The notes beneath the pieces were generated by a model, which was not told where the DNA came from, did no database searches, and was given only the letters and a program-made list of their open reading frames with translations. A program made the translations under genes and the position numbers. A DNA stretch of 64,000 nucleotides from Desulfonatronum thiosulfatophilum (GTDB lineage Bacteria; Desulfobacterota; Desulfovibrionia; Desulfovibrionales; Desulfonatronaceae): the NCBI RefSeq assembly GCF_900104215.1, contig NZ_FMXO01000006.1:62001-126000 (forward strand), written 5' to 3'. The stretch's first letter is position 1; every line of letters begins with the position of its first letter. Of the stretch, positions 22,979 to 32,774 are shown one piece after another.

Positions 22979-24010
22979 TCAACTGCTTTTCCCGTCGATC
23001 TGAACAAGCTTGGCGGGTTGTGGTACATCAGCCGCAAGCTGGGCGGCCAAGGCCGCTCCCCAGAGCCCGCTGTCCTCGTTGGTGTTCAAAAAGATCGGAA
23101 TATCCCGCAGAAGTTCCCCGTAATTTGGATTATTGTGAAATTCACGCAGGAACTCCGGATGCTGGACCAGGATTGGATTTTTCGCGGCCACGCCTCCGGC
23201 AATGTACATTCCTCCCGTTGCCAGGACATTGAGGGCAAAATGGCGGCAGACACGGCCGTAGAATCGTGTAAACCACTGAAGAACCGGAGATTCGTCGTTC
23301 ATGGCCGCTGCAGCCTGGTGCGGCAAAACCTTTTTTCCAAAATGGAAATGGTGCAGCAAGGCCAGTCCTTGTCCGGATACGATCACATCCGCATAGACAT
23401 AATCCAATCCCAAGCGCTGCATCACAAATCGTTCATAGCTGCGTTCCTCATGATTGGTGAACGCAAACGCGGCATGTCCCGCTTCCGAAGGTAACGCGAG
23501 ATAGCGTTCCTCCGTCAGAGGCACCAGCATGCCATGCCCCAAACCCGTTCCGGCTCCGATCACGCCCACCACGCCTTGATTGTCGGGGCGACCTTCGTTA
23601 ATCGGCACTGCCTGATCCACTGCCCCGGTTTTGCACGCATACGCCTGAGCCGCGAAGTCGTTCAGGATGATCGTTGTTTTCGGCAAGCCTTGCAGATCCG
23701 TCCCTGGAATATCGATGTCCCAGGGAATGTTGGGCGGGTTGGCATAGATTCCGTGTTGAACGGCGCCCGGAACGGCCAGGGCTGCCGCCCGACAATCATT
23801 TATGAATGGTCCCAGGCGGCTCTGCTTGAGCAGGGATAGCAACTCGGCAAAAGATCCGGCCTGACGTGTGGGAATGCGAATCACGTCCGACTTTTCCAGA
23901 GTATGGTTATGATGACGGAATAGGGCGAAACGACTGTTGGTTCCGCCTATATCCGCCGCAAGGAAATACTGGGGGGAGTGCCGTGGCAAGGAATGTGGAT
24001 TCAAAGTCAT
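22979..24010 (-). CDS. glk: Glucokinase (Glk family)
   Basis: Phosphorylates glucose with ATP to glucose 6-phosphate. The phosphate motif AADIGGTNSRFALF near the N terminus, NDFAAQAYA with the catalytic Asp, the adenosine motif GVIGAGTGLGHGML and the GGVAAKN turn identify the Glk family rather than the repressor-type ROK kinases. The frame is open to 24097, but the ATG at 24010 puts the phosphate loop at the usual distance and is preferred (343 residues). It is transcribed divergently from the GDT1-type exporter gene. Confidence 0.9.
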   Translation of the reverse strand: MTLNPHSLPRHSPQYFLAADIGGTNSRFALFRHHNHTLEKSDVIRIPTRQAGSFAELLSLLKQSRLGPFINDCRAAALAVPGAVQHGIYANPPNIPWDIDIPGTDLQGLPKTTIILNDFAAQAYACKTGAVDQAVPINEGRPDNQGVVGVIGAGTGLGHGMLVPLTEERYLALPSEAGHAAFAFTNHEERSYERFVMQRLGLDYVYADVIVSGQGLALLHHFHFGKKVLPHQAAAAMNDESPVLQWFTRFYGRVCRHFALNVLATGGMYIAGGVAAKNPILVQHPEFLREFHNNPNYGELLRDIPIFLNTNEDSGLWGAALAAQLAADVPQPAKLVQIDGKSS

Positions 24011-24350
24011 ATCCGTGTTCGAAGTTGAAAAAAAAGATTCACAATTCGCGAGTATAGCGTGCAGCTTGTCGAAAAATACTCCTTTACGATAACGCACAGT
24101 GAGGGAGGAGACAACCGGATTGTCCCATTATTTGGTGACAGAGCAAAATAATACATTTTTATTTTGTTGCTTATGTCCGGGAAAGACATTCAAGTAAGAT
24201 GGTTTGCTGAATAAGATGCTTGCCCTATCTTAACTCACGCTGTTAAAAGCGAGCGATTAGAATGCAATATTCAGATGAGTGGCCGTCGAATCAAATATCC
24301 TGATCGGATCCTCCGTCGTGAAGACAAGATATTCTGATGGGGGAATGTGT

Positions 24351-24968
24351 ATGGAACAACTTTTTTTTGATTGGGGATGGGTATTCCGGCCTGAATTCCT
24401 GGTTGCAGGTGGGACGAGTTTTCTGCTTATTTTCGCGGCGGAAATGGGCGACAAGAGTCAACTGGTCTGTATGGTTCTCGCGGCAAGGCATCGGGCTTTG
24501 CCCGTTTTGGCCGGCAGTACGGCGGCTTTCGCGATTCTGAACGCTCTGGCGGTGATCTTCGGCGTGGCCATCGCCGGATGGATCCCGGAGACTGTTGTCT
24601 TCGGCATTGTCGCCCTGCTGTTCCTGGTCTTCGGCATCCAGGCGTTGCGGATTCAGGAAGATGTTCCTCAGGAATGCAAAGCCCCGCCGAGCAGCCAAAG
24701 CATTTTTCTGACAACCTTCATGCTCATCTTCATGGCAGAATTCGGAGACAAGACCCAACTGGCAGTGGTGGGGTTGAGCAGCACCAGCATCCCTCTTGCC
24801 GTCTGGGCAGGAGCCACCCTCGCCCTGATCACCACATCGGCCTTGGGTATCTGGGCCGGTTGCACGCTGTTGCAACGCATCCCCATCTCCCTGCTGCATC
24901 GGATCAGCGGGGTCTTTTTTATTGTGCTGGCCTTGTTTGCCGCATATCAAACATATCAGGCGCTGTAA
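24351..24968 (+). CDS. GDT1/TMEM165-type (UPF0016) divalent cation exporter
   Basis: Two copies of the family signature E-x-G-D-[KR]-[TS] are present, AAEMGDKSQL and MAEFGDKTQL, each in a three-helix half, giving six to seven membrane segments in about 205 residues. Known members move Mn2+ or Ca2+ out of the cytoplasm in exchange for protons; manganese export is the usual bacterial role. I start at the second of two near ATGs because GGGGGA lies at proper distance. I looked for a yybP-ykoY manganese riboswitch in the 340-base divergent region upstream and did not see one. Confidence 0.85.
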   Translation: MEQLFFDWGWVFRPEFLVAGGTSFLLIFAAEMGDKSQLVCMVLAARHRALPVLAGSTAAFAILNALAVIFGVAIAGWIPETVVFGIVALLFLVFGIQALRIQEDVPQECKAPPSSQSIFLTTFMLIFMAEFGDKTQLAVVGLSSTSIPLAVWAGATLALITTSALGIWAGCTLLQRIPISLLHRISGVFFIVLALFAAYQTYQAL

Positions 24969-25011
24969 GGTAGATTGACGCTGTCTGCTTCAATAATCAA
25001 AAGGACAAATC

Positions 25012-25983
25012 ATGCACATTCACAAGCGGATATTGGTGACGGGCGGGGCTGGTTTTCTTGGGTCATGGCTGTGCGAGCGGCTTCTGGAGCGTGAATGCAT
25101 GGTGATCTGTCTGGACAACTATTTCACGGGCACGCGCATGAACATCGAGCACCTGATGGACAACAAAAATTTCGAGATCATGCGCCATGACGTGACCTTT
25201 CCTCTTTTTGTCGAGGTGGACGAGATATACAATCTGGCTTGTCCGGCCTCGCCGATCCATTATCAGCACGATCCGGTGCAGACCACGAAGACCTCAGTCC
25301 ACGGCGCCATCAACATGCTCGGTCTGGCGAAGCGCACCAGAGCCAAGATCATGCAGGCGTCAACTTCAGAAGTGTACGGCAATCCGGCTATTCATCCGCA
25401 GGAGGAGAGTTACTGGGGCAACGTGAATCCCATCGGTCCGCGTTCCTGCTACGACGAAGGCAAACGCTGCGCCGAGACCCTGTTTTTCGACTATCGCCGT
25501 CAGCATAATCTGCGGATCAAGGTGGCCAGGATTTTCAACACCTATGGCCCTCGGATGCACCCCAACGACGGCCGGGTCGTTTCCAACTTCATCGTCCAGG
25601 CTTTGCGCGGCGAACCCATCACCTTGTACGGCGACGGCTCCCAGACCCGATCGTTTTGCTATGTTGAGGACCTGATCGAGGGTTTTTTGCGACTAATGGA
25701 CTCGCCGGACGATTTCACCGGTCCGGTTAATCTGGGTAATCCCGGTGAGTTCACCATTCGGGAGTTGGCGGAGAAAGTCGTTGCCATGACCAATTCTTCA
25801 TCCGAAATTATCTTCAAGCCGCTGCCCAAGGACGATCCCGAACGCAGGCGTCCGGACATCACCTTGGCCAAGGAGCGTTTGGGATGGGAGCCGACCATCA
25901 AGCTGGAAGATGGTCTGGTCAAGACGATCGAATATTTCGAGCGTTTAATTCGCGAATTTGGCAATACCTGCAAAGGGATCTGA
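25012..25983 (+). CDS. UDP-glucuronate decarboxylase (UDP-xylose synthase type SDR)
   Basis: An extended short-chain dehydrogenase that converts UDP-glucuronate to UDP-xylose with tightly bound NAD. The Rossmann motif is GGAGFLG (11-17), the active site is Ser/Tyr147/Lys151 in SCYDEGKR, and the family-specific NLACPASP and [10 protein letters not shown] blocks separate it from ordinary epimerases. The 323-residue protein is the soluble bacterial form. AAGGA precedes the ATG. UDP-xylose would feed surface glycan synthesis, consistent with the glycosyltransferases elsewhere in the window. Confidence 0.92.
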   Translation: MHIHKRILVTGGAGFLGSWLCERLLERECMVICLDNYFTGTRMNIEHLMDNKNFEIMRHDVTFPLFVEVDEIYNLACPASPIHYQHDPVQTTKTSVHGAINMLGLAKRTRAKIMQASTSEVYGNPAIHPQEESYWGNVNPIGPRSCYDEGKRCAETLFFDYRRQHNLRIKVARIFNTYGPRMHPNDGRVVSNFIVQALRGEPITLYGDGSQTRSFCYVEDLIEGFLRLMDSPDDFTGPVNLGNPGEFTIRELAEKVVAMTNSSSEIIFKPLPKDDPERRRPDITLAKERLGWEPTIKLEDGLVKTIEYFERLIREFGNTCKGI

Positions 25984-26041
25984 TCACCACAGCGCGAATG
26001 GTCTCAGGGCGCTCCATCTCATCAAGAAAGGACCGGCTACC

Positions 26042-26767
26042 ATGCAACAGCCCGTGCACGAACACGATACTCTGTATCTTTCCGCGCCTGTAAATGCGCT
26101 GGTTGAAGGCATTTACCGCCAGAACACCACTCTGGGCCAGCTCAGGGAGCATGGTGACTTTGGCTTGGGGACCTTCAACGACCTGGACGGAGAGTTGGTC
26201 CTGCTGGGAGGCTCAGCCTATCAGGTCACCGGAACCGGAGAGGTGCGCAGACCGGCGGATGACGTTTTGACCCCTTTTGCCTGCGTTTGCTTTTTCCGGG
26301 AACTGACCTTCGAAGATGTGGTTAGTGGGTTTGCCGACATGGCTGCCCTCATGTCCCTGCTTGAAAGGAGTTTTCCTTCGCCGAACATGATGTACGCGCT
26401 GCGGATCGACGGCGACTTCGAGTTCGTGCGCACCCGTTCGGTGCCCAGGCAGGATTATTATCGGCCCCTGGTGGAAGTGACAAAGGACCAGCCCGTCTTT
26501 GAGATGCACAGCTTGTCAGGCACCTTGGCCGGCTTCTACACGCCGCGGTTCATGGCCTCCATGAGCGTACCCGGTGTTCATCTTCACTTTATCTCCGAGG
26601 ACCGCGCCTTCGGCGGCCATCTGCTCCAGTGCCGGGCCGTGCGCGCCCGGATCGGCATCCAGATTCTGCGCAGCCTGCGCATGGATCTGCCCGTGACCCT
26701 GGACTACATGACAGCGGACCTGCAGCGAGATACCGAAAAGGATCTGGAAATGGCGGAGAAGGAATAG
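26042..26767 (+). CDS. budA: Alpha-acetolactate decarboxylase
   Basis: Converts 2-acetolactate to acetoin. Diagnostic features are GDFGLGTFNDLDGELV, the PRFMASMSVPGVH block and the zinc ligands His180, His182 and His193 in HLHFISEDRAFGGH. Length (241) matches the family. I use the ATG with AAGGA about 12 bases upstream; the open frame runs further up into the previous gene's end but without conserved residues. It lies 58 bases after the UDP-xylose synthase gene and ends in a hairpin terminator. The acetolactate synthase genes ilvBN lie 13 kb away on the other strand. Confidence 0.9.
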   Translation: MQQPVHEHDTLYLSAPVNALVEGIYRQNTTLGQLREHGDFGLGTFNDLDGELVLLGGSAYQVTGTGEVRRPADDVLTPFACVCFFRELTFEDVVSGFADMAALMSLLERSFPSPNMMYALRIDGDFEFVRTRSVPRQDYYRPLVEVTKDQPVFEMHSLSGTLAGFYTPRFMASMSVPGVHLHFISEDRAFGGHLLQCRAVRARIGIQILRSLRMDLPVTLDYMTADLQRDTEKDLEMAEKE

Positions 26768-26795
26768 CCGCCGACTATTTTTTTCTTGACTTCAC

Positions 26796-26828
26796 ACCGC
26801 CTCCTGGGGAAATAGGGGCGGTTCTTTT
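26796..26828 (+). terminator. Intrinsic terminator after budA
   Basis: ACCGCCTCC pairs with the complementary GGGGCGGT side across a short A-rich loop (about 8 bp including one G-U), followed by TTCTTTT. It closes the UDP-xylose synthase-budA unit before aapJ. Confidence 0.75.
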
Positions 26829-26931
26829 ATAACCTGCACCGAAATTCGTACGGCGTTTCCATGGACTGCTCCCGGCGGACGGGAGTGACCATCGTTGATC
26901 ATACCATTTATAAATTGTTTGGAGGATGCAG

Positions 26932-27945
26932 ATGATGCGCAAGGTTTTGTGTTTGGTTGCCCTGGCAACGTTCCTGTGGTCCGGCGCTGCTTCGGCGGAT
27001 GTTCTGGAGAATATCAAGTCCAAAGGATTCATCTCCTGCGGGGTGGCCGGTAAAGTGCCCGGCTTTTCCGCGCCTGACGAGAAAGGCGTCTGGAGAGGTC
27101 TTGATGTGGACTATTGTCGAGCTCTGGCCTCAGCCGTGTTCAATGATCCCGAGAAGGTCCGTTTCGTACCCCTGACCACATCGGAACGCTTCACCGCGGT
27201 ACAGACCGGCGAAGTGGACGTGCTTTCACGGAACACCACTTGGACTTTTCAGCGGGACGTAGAACAAGGCATTGATTTTTCGGGTATCATCTTTTTCGAC
27301 GGTCAGGGCTTCATGGTCAACAAGAATCTGGGCGTCTCCAGCGCCAAGGAGCTGAACGATGCCTCCATCTGCATCCAGATCGGAACCACCACGGAAATGA
27401 ACGTCTCCGACTACTTCGCGACCCACGGCATGACCTACAAGCCCGTGGTCTTCGAAAGCGCGGACGAGGCCACAGTGATCTACGACTCAGGACGTTGCGA
27501 TGTATACACCACGGATGCCTCCGGCCTGGCCGCCCGGCGGACCACCCTGTCCAACCCGGATGATCACATCATCCTGCCGGAAATTATTTCCAAGGAACCC
27601 CTGGGACCCTCAGTGCGTCAGGGAGATCCCCGTTGGAGCAAGATCGCCCGCTGGACCCTGTTTGCCCTGATCAATGCCGAGGAATTGGGCGTGAACTCCC
27701 AGAACGTGGATCAGATGCTGGAATCTCCCAATCCCAACATCAAGCGGTTGTTGGGACAGGAAGGGAATTTTGGCGAGCAGTTCGGGCTGACCAACGCCTG
27801 GGCCTATCAGATCATCAAGCATGTGGGCAATTACGGTGAGATCTTTGACCGCAACGTAGGTCCGAACACGGCCCTGAAGTTGAATCGCGTCCAGAATGAT
27901 CTCTGGACCCGCGGTGGTCTGCTCTACGCTCCCCCGATTCGTTAA
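26932..27945 (+). CDS. aapJ: General L-amino-acid ABC transporter, periplasmic binding protein AapJ
   Basis: A solute-binding protein of the polar amino acid family with a cleavable signal (cut near AASADV) and the AapJ-specific features: N-terminal SKGFISCGVAGKVPGFS, TTSERFTAVQTGEVDVLSRN, and the C-terminal half GPSVRQGDPRW. Members bind a wide range of L-amino acids. Three ATGs follow GGAGG; the middle one has the best spacing (6 bases). It is the first gene of aapJQMP and is separated from aapQ by a strong hairpin, the usual way to raise binding-protein levels over the membrane parts. Confidence 0.93.
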   Translation: MMRKVLCLVALATFLWSGAASADVLENIKSKGFISCGVAGKVPGFSAPDEKGVWRGLDVDYCRALASAVFNDPEKVRFVPLTTSERFTAVQTGEVDVLSRNTTWTFQRDVEQGIDFSGIIFFDGQGFMVNKNLGVSSAKELNDASICIQIGTTTEMNVSDYFATHGMTYKPVVFESADEATVIYDSGRCDVYTTDASGLAARRTTLSNPDDHIILPEIISKEPLGPSVRQGDPRWSKIARWTLFALINAEELGVNSQNVDQMLESPNPNIKRLLGQEGNFGEQFGLTNAWAYQIIKHVGNYGEIFDRNVGPNTALKLNRVQNDLWTRGGLLYAPPIR

Positions 27946-27969
27946 TTCAATCCGTAATTCCCGATTTTT

Positions 27970-28006
27970 CCAGCCGCCTCGCTATGGTGAGGCGGCTGGT
28001 TCTCTT
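27970..28006 (+). terminator. Hairpin between aapJ and aapQ (partial terminator/mRNA stabiliser)
   Basis: An 11-bp perfect stem (27970-27980 with 27989-27999) and an 8-base loop, followed by TTCTCTT. The weak U-run suggests partial termination or 3'-end protection of the aapJ message, giving more binding protein than permease. Confidence 0.75.
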
Positions 28007-28104
28007 GGCAAGATCTTCGTTATTAAAAGAAATGAACACCGCGGAAGCCTTGGCGATAAAATCCCTTTGTCGCCGGGTTTCGCTTTTGAGACCCTTTAGA
28101 ATCC

Positions 28105-29319
28105 ATGTCCGTCCCTTCGCCTGATACGGCCCCCGGGAAATCCCGTACATCCCTGTTTGCCGCGCTTTCCGGACTTGCGAACAATCCCGCTTTTCGCTCC
28201 GCGCTGATCCAGTTGCTGGTCTTTGCCGTGGTGGTAGCCGGGCTGATCTGGCTGGTCTCCACCACGGCGGATAATCTGAAGCGAGCCGGAATTTCCTCGG
28301 GATTCGGCTTTCTCGATCAGACAGCAGGTTTCGAGATCAGTCAGACCCTGATCGAATACTCACGAGCCAGCACCTATGCCCGGGTCTTCTGGGTGGGCCT
28401 GTTGAATACCATGCTGGTTTCGGTGATCAGCATCGTGGCCTCCACCCTGATCGGCTTTCTGGTGGGCGTGCTCCGGTTGTCCTCCAACTGGCTGGTTTCG
28501 CGCCTGGCCGCGGCCTACATCGGATTGGTGCGGAACATTCCCCTGCTGCTGCAGATTCTGTTCTGGTACATCGCGATCCTGATGCCTCTGCCCGGGCCAC
28601 GCTTGGCCTACAGTCTCTGGGACGTGTTTTTTCTCTGCAACCGGGGACTGATTCTGCCCCGACCTGAATTTCATCCCGGTGCCTGGCTGATTCTCACGTT
28701 TACTGTCTTGGCCGTGTTCTCGGTTATCGCCCTGGCGATCTGGGCCAGACGCCGCCAGCGCCTTACCGGCCGAATATTTCCAACTTTTCTCTCCTCGCTG
28801 GGACTGCTGATTGTCTTGCCCCTGCTGGGCACTGCCCTGGCCGGTTTTCCCGTGACCTGGGAGATCCCGGAACTGCGCGGCTTCAATTTCCAGGGCGGGG
28901 TGACCCTGCTTCCGGAACTGACAGCCCTGGTCCTGGCCCTGACTCTGTATACCGCGGGATTCATTGCCGAGAACGTCCGGGCCGGGATTCAGTCCGTGGA
29001 CAGGGGGCAGGAAGAAGCCGCCGCGGCTCTTGGGTTGCGGCCCGGTCCGATCATGCGCCTGGTGATCATCCCCCAGGCCATGCGGGTGATCATTCCGCCA
29101 TTGACCAGCCAGCATCTGACCCTGGTCAAGAACTCCTCCCTGGCCGTGGTCATCGGTTATCCGGACCTGATCTCGGTTTTTGCCGGTACCACGCTCAACC
29201 AGACCGGGCAGGCCGTCGAGATCATCGCCATGACCATGCTTTTCTATCTGACCGTGAGCCTGCTCATCTCCCTGTTCATGAACTGGTACAACAACCGGAT
29301 GGCCCAGAAGGAGCGGTAG
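28105..29319 (+). CDS. aapQ: General L-amino-acid ABC transporter permease AapQ
   Basis: Inner-membrane permease of the HisMQ type, about eight membrane segments in 404 residues. The extended N-terminal part (SGFGFLDQTAGFEISQTLI) and the long central insertion are typical of AapQ rather than of simple HisQ proteins. The EAA loop that docks the ATPase is seen as EEAAAALGLRPGPIMRLVIIPQAMR. No strong ribosome site precedes the ATG. The aapM GTG lies three bases after its stop, so the two are translationally coupled. Confidence 0.92.
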   Translation: MSVPSPDTAPGKSRTSLFAALSGLANNPAFRSALIQLLVFAVVVAGLIWLVSTTADNLKRAGISSGFGFLDQTAGFEISQTLIEYSRASTYARVFWVGLLNTMLVSVISIVASTLIGFLVGVLRLSSNWLVSRLAAAYIGLVRNIPLLLQILFWYIAILMPLPGPRLAYSLWDVFFLCNRGLILPRPEFHPGAWLILTFTVLAVFSVIALAIWARRRQRLTGRIFPTFLSSLGLLIVLPLLGTALAGFPVTWEIPELRGFNFQGGVTLLPELTALVLALTLYTAGFIAENVRAGIQSVDRGQEEAAAALGLRPGPIMRLVIIPQAMRVIIPPLTSQHLTLVKNSSLAVVIGYPDLISVFAGTTLNQTGQAVEIIAMTMLFYLTVSLLISLFMNWYNNRMAQKER

Positions 29320-29322
29320 ACC

Positions 29323-30765
29323 GTGTACGTGAAGACAACGCGCCATCCGGACCTGCCGCCGCCTCTGTCCGAAGTCGGGGTTCTGGGATGGATGCGCAAG
29401 AACCTTTTCTCGTCGTGGCTGAATTCGCTCATGACTTTGGCGGCCGCGGCCCTGCTTCTGGTTACCCTGCCCCCGCTGCTGAATTGGAGCTTGTTTTCAG
29501 CCAACTGGATCGGACAGACCCGCGACGCCTGCCTCCCGCCGCAGGGCAATCCGGATGGGGCCTGCTGGGTGTTCATCCGGGTGCGCTTCGATCTGCTGAT
29601 GTACGGTTTTTATCCTATTGGCGAACGCTGGCGGGTGGATTTCACCCTGTTGCTGCTGATCGGCCTGGGTGGCCCGCTGATTCTGTCCACATTGCTTCCG
29701 TTCCGGAAACGGATCAACAAGATCCTGCTGCTTTTTCTGCCGCTTGGCATCGTGGGCTTCAGCCTGTTTTCCTACGGCATGTTCGCGGGCTTGGCCGCCG
29801 CGGCCCTGCTCATGGCTCCGGAAGTGTTGGGTCGGATTTTCAGAAAAAAAATCCTGCCGCCCACCATGGCGCCCCGGCTGCGCCAGACGCTTTTTATCGC
29901 CGTACCGCTCCTGGTCTGGTATCTAGCTGGCCAGGCCCTGGAAAGCATTGATCCGGGAGGGGCCGGTCCCCTGGCACTGATCGCCGGGGCCTTGATGTTT
30001 CTTTTTTTCGCCCTGTCCGGTCAATCCACCGTGACCTGGCGTTTCTACCTGCTTTTCACCATCTATCCCTGCGTGGCCTATATTCTCCTTCTGGGAGGCG
30101 GCGTGGGTCTGCCTCTGGTGGAGACGGACAGGTGGGGGGGCATGTTCCTGACCCTGGTCATCGCCGGAATCGGCATTGCCGTGTCCCTGCCCGTGGGCAT
30201 TCTTCTGGCTTTAGGCCGGCGCAGCCAGATGCCGGTGATCAAGGCCCTTTGTGTCAGCTTTATCGAATTCGTGCGTGGCGTTCCGCTGATCTCGGTCCTG
30301 TTCATGGTTTCCGTGATGTTGCCCCTGACTCTGCCCCAGGGCGTGCATTTCGATAAACTGTTGCGCGCTCTGATCGGTGTGTCACTGTTCTATGCCGCCT
30401 ACATGGCCGAAGTGGTGCGCGGCGGTTTGCAGGCCATCCCCAAGGGCCAGTATGAGGCGGCCGAAGCCCTGGGTCTAGGCTACTGGCAATCCATGCGCCT
30501 AGTGATTCTGCCCCAGGCCTTGCGCCTGGTCATTCCGGGCATCACCAACACCTTCCTGGGACTGCTCAAGGATACGACCCTGGTAGCGGTGATCAACCTG
30601 ATGGACATCCTGGGCATTCTCAAGAGTGCCCTGGCGGACAGCAACTGGCTGGGCTACACCAAGGAGGCCTATGTCTTCGCCGGCGTGGCCTTCTGGATTC
30701 TCTGCTTCAGTCTGTCACGCTATTCCCAGCATCTGGAAAAACTGCTCCGGCCCGGCAGATCGTGA
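29323..30765 (+). CDS. aapM: General L-amino-acid ABC transporter permease AapM
   Basis: Second permease of the importer, 480 residues. The first half has an AapM-type extension with four or more membrane segments; the second half is a HisM-type domain with the EAA loop QYEAAEALGLGYWQSMRLVILPQALR. It starts at a GTG; AGGAG of the end of aapQ provides the ribosome site. It should form the heterodimeric channel with AapQ and receive substrate from AapJ. The ATPase gene follows after 104 bases. Confidence 0.92.
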   Translation: MYVKTTRHPDLPPPLSEVGVLGWMRKNLFSSWLNSLMTLAAAALLLVTLPPLLNWSLFSANWIGQTRDACLPPQGNPDGACWVFIRVRFDLLMYGFYPIGERWRVDFTLLLLIGLGGPLILSTLLPFRKRINKILLLFLPLGIVGFSLFSYGMFAGLAAAALLMAPEVLGRIFRKKILPPTMAPRLRQTLFIAVPLLVWYLAGQALESIDPGGAGPLALIAGALMFLFFALSGQSTVTWRFYLLFTIYPCVAYILLLGGGVGLPLVETDRWGGMFLTLVIAGIGIAVSLPVGILLALGRRSQMPVIKALCVSFIEFVRGVPLISVLFMVSVMLPLTLPQGVHFDKLLRALIGVSLFYAAYMAEVVRGGLQAIPKGQYEAAEALGLGYWQSMRLVILPQALRLVIPGITNTFLGLLKDTTLVAVINLMDILGILKSALADSNWLGYTKEAYVFAGVAFWILCFSLSRYSQHLEKLLRPGRS

Positions 30766-30869
30766 CGAACTCTTGAAAAGCAACCATGATCACTTGAGCA
30801 TAGTCCAGGAGACGCGGACTGAGCCTCTCCAGACATGGAAAGCAGTTATTGTCGACAAGGAATTGAAAC

Positions 30870-31625
30870 ATGAAGGAACAGATACAAGACGACGCCATGA
30901 TCCGGATCGAGGGGCTGCACAAATGGTTCGGCGCCTTTCATGCCCTCAAGGACATTGATCTGGACGTAGCCCGGGGCGAGCGGGTGGTGATCTGCGGGCC
31001 CTCGGGCTCGGGCAAATCCACTTTAATCCGCTGCATCAACCGGCTGGAGATCCACCAGCGCGGCCGGATCCTGGTGGACGGGATCGAACTGACCGACGAC
31101 CTGAAACGCATTGACCGGGTGCGGCGGGAAGTGGGCATGCTCTTCCAGAACTTCAATTTGTTTCCGCACCTGACCATCATGGAAAATTGCACCATGGCCC
31201 CGATCTGGGTGCGGCGCATGCCGTTGGAGGAAGCCCGCAAGCAGGCAATGCACTTCCTGGAGCGGGTGCGCATTCCCGAACAGGCGGACAAGTATCCGGT
31301 GCAGCTTTCCGGCGGCCAGCAACAGCGCGCGGCCATTGCCCGCTGCCTGTGCATGAGCCCGAAGATCATGCTCTTCGACGAACCCACCAGCGCCCTTGAT
31401 CCGGAAATGATCAAGGAGGTTTTGGACGTCATGGTGGATCTGGCCAAATCAGGAATGACCATGCTCTGCGTGACCCATGAAATGGGGTTTGCCCGCGAAG
31501 TTGCCGACAGGGTCGTATTCATGGACGGCGGCGAGATCATCGAGGCCAATGCCCCGGATGATTTTTTCAGAAATCCGCGGTCGGACCGGGCCAAGCTCTT
31601 TCTTTCCCAGATCCTTTCGCATTAA
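30870..31625 (+). CDS. aapP: General L-amino-acid ABC transporter ATPase AapP
   Basis: Cytoplasmic ATPase driving the Aap importer. Walker A is GPSGSGKST (43-51), signature [16 protein letters not shown], Walker [16 protein letters not shown], and H-loop [12 protein letters not shown]; all are of the GlnQ/HisP class. Length (251) is normal. The ATG has AAGGA nine bases upstream. The 104-base gap after aapM begins with ACCATGATCACTTGA, also found in the hairpin at 3305-3319. It is the last gene of the operon; an oppositely transcribed EamA gene follows. Confidence 0.94.
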   Translation: MKEQIQDDAMIRIEGLHKWFGAFHALKDIDLDVARGERVVICGPSGSGKSTLIRCINRLEIHQRGRILVDGIELTDDLKRIDRVRREVGMLFQNFNLFPHLTIMENCTMAPIWVRRMPLEEARKQAMHFLERVRIPEQADKYPVQLSGGQQQRAAIARCLCMSPKIMLFDEPTSALDPEMIKEVLDVMVDLAKSGMTMLCVTHEMGFAREVADRVVFMDGGEIIEANAPDDFFRNPRSDRAKLFLSQILSH

Positions 31626-31676
31626 GGGCGGAAAGAAAATTAAGCTGAAGAAAGACCAGCTGGCAGGATCAGAATC

Positions 31677-32570
31677 TTATCCGTTGAAAATGCAGGCGGC
31701 GCCGATCACGGCCAATACGGCTCCCATCCAAGCGAGTCCAGAAGGGCGTTGTTTCGTTGCTACCCAGAGGATAGGCAGAATGAGAATCGGCGAGGTCGCG
31801 GAGAGAGTGGAAACCACCCCGGCCGTACCCCTGGCCAGGGCGGCCAGGAGAAAGGTCATGCCCAGAGCCATGCCCACCAGTCCGCTGAGCGCGGTTAGTC
31901 CGGCCACCCTGGGCGTGAGCCTGGTTGGGGCATGGAACATGGCCTGGGGCAGCAGGGTCGTGGCGGTAAGGGCCAGAGCCGCCGTTCCCACGCGCAGGGC
32001 CGACGCGGCCACCGGGTCCACGCCGGAAGCCAGAACGGGCTTGGCAATAATCGTGGAGACAGCCTGGCACAGAGCGGCTCCCAGACCGATGAGCACGCCT
32101 ACGATCAACCTCCCTCGAACCTCTTCGAAAGCATGGCGATGCACCGCCCCGGTTCCGTGGTAGATTGCCATGACCACCCCGGTCATCACCAGTGCGCATC
32201 CGGTCAGGGTGAGCAGGGACATGCGTTCGCCGAGAATGATTATTCCCAGCAGAGCGGTCATGGGAGCATTGGTGGCGAACAATATTCCGGAGCGCCGCGG
32301 GCCCAGGCGGCGCAGGGCCGCGAAGAGCGCCGTGTCGCCCATGAAAATGCCCACCATGGCCGAGATCACCAGCACGGAGGAATGCTCCACGGTCAGGCTC
32401 CACCAGCCGCCCGTGACCAGGGCGGCCAGGGCGAGCATCACGAAGACCATGGACATACGTAGGCGATTGAAGGGCAATGCGCCCAGTTCCCGGGCCGGAA
32501 CCAGCGCAATCAGTCCTCCGAAGGACCAGCACAGGGCAGCGCACAACGCCAGAATTTCAGCAGGTATCAT
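31677..32570 (-). CDS. EamA/DMT-family transporter
   Basis: A 297-residue integral-membrane protein with ten predicted helices in two EamA halves. The first half begins MIPAEILALCAALCWSFGGL and holds the conserved ATNAPMTALLG; the second has PVAASALRVGTAAL and the ending GAVLAVIGAACIFNG. DMT transporters usually export amino acids or metabolites by proton exchange, so with aapJQMP and an alanine-dehydrogenase-type gene either side, an amino-acid role is plausible but unproven. A long overlapping frame on the same strand is a shadow. Confidence 0.85.
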   Translation of the reverse strand: MIPAEILALCAALCWSFGGLIALVPARELGALPFNRLRMSMVFVMLALAALVTGGWWSLTVEHSSVLVISAMVGIFMGDTALFAALRRLGPRRSGILFATNAPMTALLGIIILGERMSLLTLTGCALVMTGVVMAIYHGTGAVHRHAFEEVRGRLIVGVLIGLGAALCQAVSTIIAKPVLASGVDPVAASALRVGTAALALTATTLLPQAMFHAPTRLTPRVAGLTALSGLVGMALGMTFLLAALARGTAGVVSTLSATSPILILPILWVATKQRPSGLAWMGAVLAVIGAACIFNG

Positions 32571-32617
32571 AATCGCAATCCATCATGATCATTATTTTTC
32601 CAAAATTACTCTCGTCC

Positions 32618-32651
32618 GAAATCGCAATCGTAATCAACAATCGTAATCGAA
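32618..32651. repeat. Imperfect AATCGY hexamer repeat, intergenic
   Basis: Five imperfect units (AATCGC, AATCGT, AATCAAC, AATCGT, AATCGA) lie in the 204-base divergent region between the EamA and alanine dehydrogenase genes. They are the same simple-sequence family as the larger array at 37657-37791. The rest of the gap is AT-rich and holds the promoters of both genes, which I could not place. Confidence 0.6.
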
Positions 32652-32774
32652 GATCTGATCAATCAACCCATATTCCAACCACATATCCAACAATTCCAAA
32701 ACCCATGATCAAGAAATGACCGGGCTACCTACGCCCAAGTACACCAACCGTCAACGAACAAACATGAGGAAGTA

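Noticed and set aside
24011-24350. Possible manganese (yybP-ykoY) riboswitch before the GDT1-type gene
   Set aside because: The conserved loop sequences of that riboswitch could not be found.
31669-32544. 291-residue minus-strand frame
   Set aside because: Shifted shadow of the EamA transporter gene on the same strand; the sequence is low in hydrophobic segments and rich in Arg and Gly.
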